Below are positions 15,641 through 22,640 of a DNA stretch of 64,000 nucleotides, in pieces (positions within the stretch are counted from its first letter, which is position 1; each line of letters begins with the position of its first letter). A program made the translations under genes and the position numbers. The stretch lies in assembly GCA_030427145.1 (NCBI GenBank), contig JAUHWT010000016.1, positions 1 to 64,000 on the forward strand, given 5' to 3'. Source of the DNA: Alphaproteobacteria bacterium. GTDB taxonomy: Bacteria > Pseudomonadota > Alphaproteobacteria > Rhodobacterales > Rhodobacteraceae. Under the pieces are notes generated by a model. That model did no database searches. It saw only the letters and a list, made by a program, of their open reading frames with translations, and had not been told where the DNA came from.

Positions 15641-17823
15641 GTTTGGATCTTAAAATCGACGGACCCGACCGCGAACATCGGCCCGACCACCTGGCCCAAA
15701 ACGTTCTTGGCCACGAAATTGATCGCCCTGATGGCTGGCTGAAGGTCAAGGGCGAGGCGACATATGCTGCTGAGACTTTTCCTGAAGGACTGGTTCACGG
15801 GATTCTGGTAAGGGCGCCGGGTATCGGGCGTGTTTCCTGCGCGAACCTTGAGGACGTCCGCAACATGCCCGAAGTTTTGGCGGTGGTCCGGGACGAACGT
15901 CTGTTGCGCAATGCTGCTCAGGGCGGTGCGAATGAGGCGCCGGTCCAAGGCGTGGACACAGCCGAATACGTTGGCCAACCGGTGGCGCTGGTCGTGGCGG
16001 AAACCTTTGAGGCCGCACGCCATGCAGCGGTCGCACTGACCGTTGAAATTGACGGTGTTGAGGCTCCGGTCGATCCGGAGGCTGTTGTTCCCGAAGAGCC
16101 TGACAATCAGATCAGTACCAGGGGCGACCTCGATGGTGCCATGCGGCATGCACCCTACTCTATTGATGTGGTCTACACGACCGCCTCTATGAATTCGGCT
16201 GCCATGGAGCCACATGCCGCAACGGCGGTGTGGGACGGCGAGGTGCTGACCCTGCGCGGCGCGCTTCAGATGCTGAAGTTCAACCGCAACGAACTTGCGG
16301 ACTCGCTGGGGCTACCACCGGAGAGGGTTCGAATTCTCGCGCCTTATGTCGGCGGTGGTTTTGGGTCGAAACTTGGTATTTCGGCGGATTGCGTAGCGGC
16401 TGCGGTAGCGGCGATGGAGCTGAACAGGCCCGTGCGCGTGGTGCAGCATCGCCGTGACGTGTTTGAGGTGAATGTGAGGCGGTCGGAAACGCGTCAACGC
16501 ATACGGCTTGCCTGCGACACGCAGGGACGCCTAACCGGCCTTGGTCACGAAGCGCTGGTTTCCAACCTGCCGAAAGAGGAGTTCTTCGAACCCGTGCTTC
16601 AGGCAAGCTATTTTGCCTATGCCGCGGCCAACCGGGATCTGAGACTCAAGGCCGCGCGCATCAACCGGCCGGCAACGGGGTCCGTTCGTGCGCCGGGTGA
16701 GGCCGTGGGCGTCACCGTGTTTGAGGCGGCGATAGATGAACTGGCCGTGAAGACCGGGATTGACCCGATTGAACTCAGGCTGCGCAACATTCCGGAGAAA
16801 GATCCGGATACCGGTGTTCCGTTTTCGTCGCATCGTCTGGAAGCCACACTTAAAGACGGGTCTGAGCGTTTCGGTTGGAATGAGCGCGATCCAGCGCCGC
16901 GCCAGCGGCGCGAGGGGGAATGGTGGATCGGTACCGGCATGGCGGCCGCTTTTCGTGTGAACATGATCACTCCAGCGGAGGCGCGGATCACGCTGGACGG
17001 GGACCGTGCGACTGTTGAGAGCGACATGACGGATATCGGCACTGGCAGCTACGTGATCTTTCAGCAAATCGCAGCGGAGATCCTTGGCCTGCCCACAGGC
17101 AAAGTCGATGTGAGGCTGGGTGATACGGCCTACCCGCCTGGATCGGGCTCTGGCGGCTCGTTTGGGGCAGCATCCACCGGAACGGCGGTATGGCTTGCAG
17201 GCATGGAGATCCGACGCGCCCTCGCGGAAAGGCTGGGGTGCGATGAAAGCGAAATGACTCTGAGGGATGGCTACGTAACGCACGGCAACCGTCGTGTCCC
17301 CTTGGCCGATCTCGTGGGAGGCGGTGCCTTTTCCGGTCACGGCAGGGTCGAACCCGGCGATGCCCAGGAAAAAGTACGGCAGGCGACCTATGGTGCGCAT
17401 TTTGCTGAAGTGGGCGTCAATGACGTGACCGGCGAGGTGCGGGTCCGTCGGATGCTGGGCAGTTTCTCCGCCGGACGCATTCTCAATCCGCGGACCGCGA
17501 GGTCGCAGTGTCATGGTGGTATGATTTGGGGCATCGGTATGGCCCTGACGGAGGAGATGACCCACGATCGCCGCGACGGCCATGTGGTCAACCGTGATTT
17601 TGCGGGCTACCACGTGCCAGTAAACGCGGATGTGCCGCCTTTGGATGTGTATTTCGTCGAAGAACTTGATGACTGGGCCGGACCTTTGCAGGTAAAGGGT
17701 ATCGGCGAGTTGAGCATCTGCGGTTCCGGCGGTGCCATTTTTAACGCCATCCATCATGCCTGCGGGGCGAGGCTGCGGGATTTCCCCGCGACGCCGGACC
17801 GGGTACTTGCGGCGTTGTCCTGA
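15637..17823 (+). CDS. Aldehyde oxidoreductase, molybdenum cofactor subunit
   Basis: This 728-residue catalytic subunit belongs to the xanthine oxidase family and is close to PaoC in length (about 730). Visible elements are the N-terminal a/b hammerhead domain, GGGFGSKLG for cofactor binding, SGGSFGAAST, and the active-site Glu in KGIGELSICGSGG near the C-terminus. With the other two subunits it should oxidise aldehydes or N-heterocycles to acids. No cofactor-maturation gene (XdhC/MocA type) follows in this window; the operon ends at a terminator. Confidence 0.93.
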   Translation: MSLDLKIDGPDREHRPDHLAQNVLGHEIDRPDGWLKVKGEATYAAETFPEGLVHGILVRAPGIGRVSCANLEDVRNMPEVLAVVRDERLLRNAAQGGANEAPVQGVDTAEYVGQPVALVVAETFEAARHAAVALTVEIDGVEAPVDPEAVVPEEPDNQISTRGDLDGAMRHAPYSIDVVYTTASMNSAAMEPHAATAVWDGEVLTLRGALQMLKFNRNELADSLGLPPERVRILAPYVGGGFGSKLGISADCVAAAVAAMELNRPVRVVQHRRDVFEVNVRRSETRQRIRLACDTQGRLTGLGHEALVSNLPKEEFFEPVLQASYFAYAAANRDLRLKAARINRPATGSVRAPGEAVGVTVFEAAIDELAVKTGIDPIELRLRNIPEKDPDTGVPFSSHRLEATLKDGSERFGWNERDPAPRQRREGEWWIGTGMAAAFRVNMITPAEARITLDGDRATVESDMTDIGTGSYVIFQQIAAEILGLPTGKVDVRLGDTAYPPGSGSGGSFGAASTGTAVWLAGMEIRRALAERLGCDESEMTLRDGYVTHGNRRVPLADLVGGGAFSGHGRVEPGDAQEKVRQATYGAHFAEVGVNDVTGEVRVRRMLGSFSAGRILNPRTARSQCHGGMIWGIGMALTEEMTHDRRDGHVVNRDFAGYHVPVNADVPPLDVYFVEELDDWAGPLQVKGIGELSICGSGGAIFNAIHHACGARLRDFPATPDRVLAALS

Positions 17824-17854
17824 GATGAATGTATGAGACGAAGTAGTTGGTAGC

Positions 17855-17885
17855 AAAAAAAGGCGCCTCAAGGGGCGCCTTTTTC
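17855..17885. terminator. Bidirectional terminator
   Basis: AAAAAAAGGCGCC and GGCGCCTTTTTT form a stem around a short loop between two convergent genes, with A-tract and T-tract on either side. It can stop transcription from both directions. Confidence 0.85.
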
Positions 17886-17914
17886 GCGTCGACGGAGAAC
17901 AAGCAGAAGTTGGC

Positions 17915-18385
17915 CTAGTTCTCCGCGTCCATACCTTTGTCCGCTATTTGCTTTTGGGCCTCGTTGGTTTTAGTGCCGTCCACGCCGAGGATGGAAAGTG
18001 CGCCCGCGGATTTGGTGAACTGCAGGTCCCGGTACTGAACAACCTCAATTCGGTTGCCCCACGGGTCACGGAAATTGTTGTCCGAGCCGTCGACCGCGGT
18101 ACCCCCCGCGGTCACCGCGCTTTCAATCACTGGCGTCATGTCATCTACGACAAGGCCGAAATGGCGGTTATCGTCCGGTGATTGCGCCCTGCCCTCGTTC
18201 AGGGCAAGAAACTGATCGCCCATATCAAGGAACGCCATGATACGGCGCCCCTCTTCGTTCTCGTGGGTGCCGCGCAATTCGAAATCGAACAGGCTGCTGT
18301 AGAATTTGAGAGCTGCCTCAACATCACCAACTTCCAGGGCGATGTGGTTTATGCCCATCATTTTTGCCCTTTTCGTGCCAGTCAT
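17915..18385 (-). CDS. VOC-superfamily (glyoxalase/dioxygenase-fold) protein
   Basis: This 156-residue protein has paired beta-alpha-beta-beta-beta modules: INHIALEVGDVEAALKFYS at the N-terminus and HFGLVVDD later, with FRDPWGNRIEV near residue 107. His and Glu residues in these strands are in the usual metal-ligand places. The last 35 residues extend beyond the domain. GGAGA precedes the start. The start overlaps the stop of the preceding gene by four bases, so it is the third gene of the stress-promoter operon beginning at 19883. The substrate is unknown. Confidence 0.85.
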   Translation of the reverse strand: MTGTKRAKMMGINHIALEVGDVEAALKFYSSLFDFELRGTHENEEGRRIMAFLDMGDQFLALNEGRAQSPDDNRHFGLVVDDMTPVIESAVTAGGTAVDGSDNNFRDPWGNRIEVVQYRDLQFTKSAGALSILGVDGTKTNEAQKQIADKGMDAEN

Positions 18386-19035
18386 GGCTGGTCTCCATCT
18401 AGTGTGCAGTCGCTGCCTCCTGTCGGTTCCAGCGCGGTCAAAAAGGAAGGGTAGCTCGTGTTTTCACAATCCTTGAGACCAAGCTCCTGCCTCAAATCTT
18501 TAAGGCGGGTGGGATCCGCGCCCTCGACAGCGCATGTGACATGGGTGCCATTGCCCAGGATGCGGGACACTGTAACCTCACCAAGGTGGTCATCGAATGC
18601 AAAACGATGTCTTTCCTTGGCCACCCGGAAGATGCGAACATTTTCCAGCGGCCCAAGAACCTCAAGCAGAGCGTTGTGATCGTGAATACGGTCCGGGTTC
18701 AGGGGCATTTCAGCCATCTCAGTGGGTAGAAATCCCTCGGCAATGTCACGACCGGTCAATGGCATGGTGATACGCCGCACCGGTTGCCAGAGTTCAAAAT
18801 CCCCGTGGCGGTTCATGAGAAGCTTCAGGTCGAGTTCATCCGCCCGTAGTTTTAAACCGAAATCAAGCCGATCCTTGAACAGGATGTAGACGTCGGTTCT
18901 GCACTCAAAGTCGGTCTTGTTTCCCTGTGTCCCGAACCGTTCCGCAGACTTCGCCGCCGCATCACCAAATACACGGAACTCATATCGGGGCACTTCGGGG
19001 GCTTCGTCCTTATTTAATACAGCCATCTGTAACAT
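18382..19035 (-). CDS. Unrecognised 217-residue protein in the stress operon
   Basis: The family was not recognised. The protein has alternating charged strands (YEFRVFG, CRTDVYILF, LDLKLLMNRHGDFELWQPV) followed by a helical part rich in Arg, Lys and Glu. The pattern is reminiscent of CYTH/triphosphate-tunnel proteins, which bind phosphate polymers inside a beta-barrel, but the signature ExExK is not evident. It starts on the TGATG overlap with the upstream SDR gene and overlaps the VOC gene by four bases. Expression is therefore tied to both, and a stress role is inferred. Confidence 0.7.
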   Translation of the reverse strand: MLQMAVLNKDEAPEVPRYEFRVFGDAAAKSAERFGTQGNKTDFECRTDVYILFKDRLDFGLKLRADELDLKLLMNRHGDFELWQPVRRITMPLTGRDIAEGFLPTEMAEMPLNPDRIHDHNALLEVLGPLENVRIFRVAKERHRFAFDDHLGEVTVSRILGNGTHVTCAVEGADPTRLKDLRQELGLKDCENTSYPSFLTALEPTGGSDCTLDGDQP

Positions 19036-19883
19036 CAGTCGGCGACCGCCTCCCCGCCATCCGGGTGCAGAACATGCCCGGTCATATAGGAACTGTCGTC
19101 ACAGGCGAGGAAGAGAAGCGAGGGCGCTACCTCATTTGGCTGACCCGGACGACCAAGCGTGCTGTTTTGGCCAAAGGTCTCGACCTTTTCCGGCGGGAAG
19201 GATGCCGGGATCAGCGGGGTCCAGATCGGTCCCGGCGCGACACCGTTTACGCGTATGCCGCGATCCGCAAGATTGTTGGCCAAGGCCCTGATAAACGACA
19301 GGATTGCACCCTTGGTCGACGAATAATCGATCAAAAGGTCCTGCCCCCGATACGCCGTGACCGATGTCACGCCAATGACTGTGGATCCTTCTCGCAGATG
19401 TGGAAGGGCCGCCTGAACCATAAACATCTGACCAAAAATATTGGTGCGGAAAGTGTCTTCGATCTGCTGCTCGGTAACGTCCTCGATCCGGTCCTGGGAA
19501 TGCTGCTCCGCCGCGTTGTTCACCAGGATGTCGATGCGGCCGAACCGCTCAACAGTCTGCGCAACTGCGTCGAAACAGAAATCACGGTCGGCAACGTCGC
19601 CTCGGATGGCCACACCGTCTCCGCCCTCGGCCTGGATTGCCGCTACGGTTTCCTCCGCGTCGTCATCCTCAGTCTTGTAGACAAATGCAACTTTTGCGCC
19701 TTCGCGTGCATAGAGCACGGCAGTGGCCCGACCGATACCGGAGTCTCCGCCTGTAATCAGTGCGATCTTGCCCGAGAGGCGGCCGGAGCCCGGGTAGCGC
19801 GGCGCGTAGTCCGGCTTTTTGTCCATCCTGCTTTCAAGACCCGGTTGCTGGTCCTGAACTGTTTGGTCTGAATACTGTGTCAT
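19035..19883 (-). CDS. SDR-family oxidoreductase, YghA/general-stress type
   Basis: This 282-residue SDR has the longer N-terminal extension (PDYAPRYPGSGRL) typical of the YghA / Bacillus general stress group. It has ITGGDSGIG (44-52), NNAA (122-125), Ser174, and the intact Tyr187-S-S-T-Lys191. It is probably NADP-dependent; the natural substrate of this group is unclear. The start at MTQYSDQ has GAGTTGAGG just upstream. A longer frame to 20108 would run through the promoter region and is rejected. It leads the minus-strand operon controlled by the GGAAC-N17-TGTT box. Confidence 0.9.
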   Translation of the reverse strand: MTQYSDQTVQDQQPGLESRMDKKPDYAPRYPGSGRLSGKIALITGGDSGIGRATAVLYAREGAKVAFVYKTEDDDAEETVAAIQAEGGDGVAIRGDVADRDFCFDAVAQTVERFGRIDILVNNAAEQHSQDRIEDVTEQQIEDTFRTNIFGQMFMVQAALPHLREGSTVIGVTSVTAYRGQDLLIDYSSTKGAILSFIRALANNLADRGIRVNGVAPGPIWTPLIPASFPPEKVETFGQNSTLGRPGQPNEVAPSLLFLACDDSSYMTGHVLHPDGGEAVAD

Positions 19884-19957
19884 GGGCCTCAACTCCCCTG
19901 CTCTGATTTTTTGGAAATGGCCGGCCTTGGGCCGGTCGAAAAACGAGTGATATTTGA

Positions 19958-19985
19958 TCAACACGATGCACTGTATTTTTGTTCC
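19958..19985 (-). promoter_or_regulatory. EcfG-type promoter for the SDR operon
   Basis: On the minus strand GGAAC (19985-19981) is followed after 17 bases by TGTT (19963-19960), about 75 bp before the SDR start. This matches the -35/-10 pattern used by EcfG/RpoE2 sigma factors of the PhyR-NepR general stress pathway. Confidence 0.6.
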
Positions 19986-20078
19986 GCCACTGCCTCGCAT
20001 GCGCGAAACGGTGTCAGCAGAATGAGGTTGCTGAATCACTTTGCGACACCTTTCTGTGAGGATTTCCGCAAAGCAGGT

Positions 20079-20103
20079 GGAACCGATGGCCCAATTCGGC
20101 GTT
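20079..20103 (+). promoter_or_regulatory. EcfG-type promoter for the envelope stress genes
   Basis: GGAAC (20079-20083), 16 bases, then CGTT (20100-20103) is a full consensus match for general stress sigma factor EcfG. It points toward the microprotein gene at 20308 and the three envelope genes, with a leader of about 195 nt. The second box 94 bp away on the other strand supports it. Confidence 0.68.
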
Positions 20104-20132
20104 GACACTACATCCCGGGCCGGGACCGTGAA

Positions 20133-20161
20133 AACCTAATAACTTATTGAGTTATAAGGTT
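20133..20161. repeat. 12-bp inverted repeat in the stress leader
   Basis: AACCTAATAACT and AGTTATAAGGTT match at 11 of 12 positions around TATTG. It lies about 30 bp downstream of the plus-strand EcfG box, inside the predicted leader RNA. It could be a repressor site or a leader hairpin. Nothing else coding was seen between 19884 and 20307. Confidence 0.45.
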
Positions 20162-20307
20162 ATTGTGGTGCCCTGTCCTATAGATAGCGCTGGTGACAGG
20201 CAGTCCGAAACGCTCTCGGAGAAAGCTTAAGCCGGCAATCGCCAGGTATCCGTGCTTCCCCGGACGGGGCGTTCGGATGGCTGGCCGGACTGGAAGGAAA
20301 GAGGAAC

Positions 20308-20376
20308 ATGAACGGCATAATTTACACGGTTGGGCTCGTAGTGTGCGTCCTGGCCGTCGTGTCTTTCGTACTGTGA
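20308..20376 (+). CDS. 22-residue membrane microprotein
   Basis: The frame encodes a 22-residue peptide: MNGIIYTVG, then a run of Leu, Val, Ala and one Cys ending in SFVL. It is one hydrophobic helix almost from end to end. GGAAGGAAAGAGGAAC in front of the ATG is the strongest ribosome-binding site in the area. It lies downstream of the EcfG-type promoter and 28 bp ahead of the next envelope gene. Tiny single-helix proteins of this form seem familiar from alphaproteobacterial stress loci, but no function is known to me. Too short for routine gene callers. Confidence 0.6.
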   Translation: MNGIIYTVGLVVCVLAVVSFVL

Positions 20377-20404
20377 CACACCTGCAGGGAAAGGAAATAC
20401 AAAA

Positions 20405-20992
20405 ATGACCCAATCCACCGAATACACATCTCCCGGAACCGCGACACCGGCCGCTCAGGCCGTTGAGCCGCGAAAGTCCGGAGCAGAGGAAAGCGCCGAA
20501 AAGGCGAAAGCGGCCGCCAATGATGCCAGGAACGAAATTCGCTCCTCCGCAGAAAAAGTGACGGAGACGGTAACGTCTGAGGCCGCCGCCTACGCGAAGA
20601 GCGCAAAATCCACCACGGCTGACGAAATAAGTGATGTGGCGTCCGCGCTCCGCACGGCTGCTGACGAATTGCGGTCCGGATCCCCGCAGGCCCGGACGTT
20701 CAGTCAGATTGCTGATGGCCTTGCGGATGCCTCTGAAGCTCTTCGAGACAGGGACCTCGGAGAAACTGTCTCTGACGTAAACAATTTTGCCCGCCGCAAT
20801 CCGCTGGCGTTTCTTGGTGGCGCGGCGCTCGTTGGCTTTGCTGCCACGCGTTTTGCTAAAGCCTCCTCCGGAACGTCCGCCAACAGTGGTCCTGGATATG
20901 GCGCGGCCACCGATGCTCGCCGGGCTGGCATGAACGCCCACCCGACGCAGCCTCCCGCACAGCCCGCGGCAACAGCAGGAGAAAAGGTATGA
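20405..20992 (+). CDS. DUF883/YqjD-like envelope protein (tentative)
   Basis: This 195-residue protein has an Ala/Glu/Lys/Ser-rich helical region with likely coiled-coil character (about residues 20-125). A single membrane segment follows, NPLAFLGGAALVGFAATRF (about 136-154), and then a Pro/Ala/Gly-rich tail. The arrangement resembles YqjD-type proteins, which are membrane-anchored by one C-terminal helix and appear in stationary phase or stress. AAGGAAAT precedes the ATG. It overlaps the next gene by four bases. Confidence 0.75.
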   Translation: MTQSTEYTSPGTATPAAQAVEPRKSGAEESAEKAKAAANDARNEIRSSAEKVTETVTSEAAAYAKSAKSTTADEISDVASALRTAADELRSGSPQARTFSQIADGLADASEALRDRDLGETVSDVNNFARRNPLAFLGGAALVGFAATRFAKASSGTSANSGPGYGAATDARRAGMNAHPTQPPAQPAATAGEKV

Positions 20993-21387
20993 ACACCGAG
21001 CAGATGAAATCAGCCGGAGGGCTCCTGACGGACGCTCTTGGTCATGTCAGCGCGCTGGTCCGTAAGGAAGTGGATCTGGCCCGCGCTGAACTTCAGGAAA
21101 ACCTCAACAGCGCCGGTACGGCGGTTGGCCTTATCGTTGCTGCCGTAGTGGTTGTGTTGACAGCGCTCAACGTCCTGACGGCAGCCCTCGTCGCGGCCCT
21201 TACGGAGGCTGGCATTCCGGGCGCATGGTCCGCCCTGATCGTTGGCGTGGCGCTTGCCGTTGCAGCCTATGCCATGGCCCGCAAGGGCATCGACAGCCTC
21301 AAACTTAGCAGCCTCGCACCGTCGCGCACGGCCACGAACGTGAAACGCGACGCTCAGGCGTTAAAGGAAGCATACAATGACAAGTGA
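20989..21387 (+). CDS. Phage-holin-like membrane protein (DUF1469 / holin superfamily III)
   Basis: This 132-residue protein has an amphipathic N-terminal helix containing LVRKEVDLARAELQE, then two transmembrane helices forming a hairpin (about residues 45-70 and 78-97) and a basic C-terminus. That matches the DUF1469 'phage holin family' proteins, which occur on bacterial chromosomes next to DUF883 and DUF3618 genes. They are thought to affect the envelope rather than to lyse the cell. The start overlaps the preceding gene (ATGA), and the end overlaps the following start by 11 bases. Confidence 0.88.
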   Translation: MNTEQMKSAGGLLTDALGHVSALVRKEVDLARAELQENLNSAGTAVGLIVAAVVVVLTALNVLTAALVAALTEAGIPGAWSALIVGVALAVAAYAMARKGIDSLKLSSLAPSRTATNVKRDAQALKEAYNDK

Positions 21388-22573
21388 AACACAGACAACA
21401 GGTGAGATCGAACGTGAAATTGAACGCGAGCGCGCAGGTCTGAGCCACACGCTCGACGAGTTGCAGGACCGCTTTTCAGTGGACTCTATAGCCCGTGAAA
21501 TCGGCGATCAGTTCTGCATACACGGTTCGGACATTGGAACCGCGTTCCGGGACTCCATTAAACGCAACCCGCTCGCGGTGGCTTTGACCGGCGCTGGCAT
21601 CGCATGGCTGGCATTTGGTGGTGATCGCAACACTGGCGGTTACCGGTCGGAACCTTCCTACGGCCCCCGCCCGATGCCCGCACGCGATTACCCGCGACAG
21701 AACGTTGCAGCGATGGAGACCGACCGCGGCGACCATGGGCTCGTTCCGACCGGTGCGGTGGATCGGCGTGAATCGGAGAGCGTTCCGTCCTGGGCCCGCA
21801 CATTGGACCATCGCGACCGGCACGGAAGCGATGACAGCACGGGATCCAGTGATGAAGTTGGTTCGGGTGTGGCGGAGAATATCCGTGCCAAGGCCGACAG
21901 TGTCGGCGATCGTATGAAATCCGCGCGCGATGGTGTGCGCGAAAGCGTATCGTCGGCATCCCGCTCCGCGTCGGACGCAGCGACTTCGGCTTCCCAATCG
22001 GCATCTGATGCGGCCGCTTCCGCCCGGGACCGTTTTAACCGCACCGCTGAGACCGCCTCTGAGCGCGCGCGCCGTCTGCGCGACCGTCTTAGCGAGGGAA
22101 CAGAGTCCATGTCGGCTGAAGCCCGGGAACGGGTAATTGCCGCGCGTCAGCGGGCTCTCGAAGCACGGGATGCGGCTTGGGAATCCACCCGCCGTGGCCG
22201 GGAAAGCGCGGCGGACATGTTTGAGGAAAACCCGCTTGTTGCCGGAGCGCTGGCCCTTGCCGTTGGTGCGGCCATCGGTGCGGCCCTCCCCCGCAGTCGA
22301 ACGGAAGATCGTTATATGGGCGAGAAAAGCGATGAGCTTTTCCGGGAAGCCGAGCGGATCTACGCCGAGGAGCGGGACAAGGTGTCGGCTGTAGCCAAAG
22401 CTGCCGCCGACGAGGCTGGGACTATCGTTGAGGACACGAAGTCCGAAGCGGACACCAAATTGCCGGATGCGACCGATAAAGCCATTGGTAAGGTTGAGGA
22501 ATCGGCCAAACGCGTTGCGGATGCCGCCAAGTCCGAAGCCAAGAAACAGGAGCTTGTTGGCTCCGACAGCTGA
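21377..22573 (+). CDS. DUF3618-domain envelope protein
   Basis: This 398-residue protein starts with the DUF3618 signature EIEREIERERAGLSHTLDEL (about 10-29). A hydrophobic stretch NPLAVALTGAGIAWLAFGG (about 62-80) and a second one near 284-304 (NPLVAGALALAVGAAIGAA) are likely membrane segments. Between them lies a long region with Ser/Ala/Asp heptad-like repeats (SASDAATSASQSASDAAASA) that should form a helical or coiled-coil stalk. It is the last gene of the stress envelope cluster. Its length exceeds many DUF3618 proteins because of the repeats. Confidence 0.82.
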   Translation: MTSETQTTGEIEREIERERAGLSHTLDELQDRFSVDSIAREIGDQFCIHGSDIGTAFRDSIKRNPLAVALTGAGIAWLAFGGDRNTGGYRSEPSYGPRPMPARDYPRQNVAAMETDRGDHGLVPTGAVDRRESESVPSWARTLDHRDRHGSDDSTGSSDEVGSGVAENIRAKADSVGDRMKSARDGVRESVSSASRSASDAATSASQSASDAAASARDRFNRTAETASERARRLRDRLSEGTESMSAEARERVIAARQRALEARDAAWESTRRGRESAADMFEENPLVAGALALAVGAAIGAALPRSRTEDRYMGEKSDELFREAERIYAEERDKVSAVAKAAADEAGTIVEDTKSEADTKLPDATDKAIGKVEESAKRVADAAKSEAKKQELVGSDS

Positions 22574-22596
22574 CGCACAATTGGATTATAAAGCTG

Positions 22597-22626
22597 GCTC
22601 CCGCGTCATGTGACGCGGGAGCTTTA
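22597..22626. terminator. Terminator between the DUF3618 gene and metH
   Basis: GCTCCCGCGTCA and TGACGCGGGAGC form a perfect 12-bp stem with a two-base centre, followed by TTTATT. It separates two convergent transcription units. Confidence 0.85.
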
Positions 22627-22640
22627 TTGTTGCCACGGAC

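Noticed and set aside
16531-17871. 446-codon open frame on minus inside the molybdenum subunit gene
   Set aside because: The sense frame has clear cofactor and active-site motifs; the antisense product has no recognisable feature.
19884-20108. Longer N-terminus for the stress SDR starting at 20108
   Set aside because: It would place the plus-strand EcfG box and leader inside coding sequence; the ATG at 19883 has a good ribosome-binding site and the family N-terminus.
21950-22030. Repeat-rich stretch as a possible CRISPR or tandem repeat
   Set aside because: The repetition comes from Ser/Ala/Asp codons of the DUF3618 protein; there are no regular spacers.
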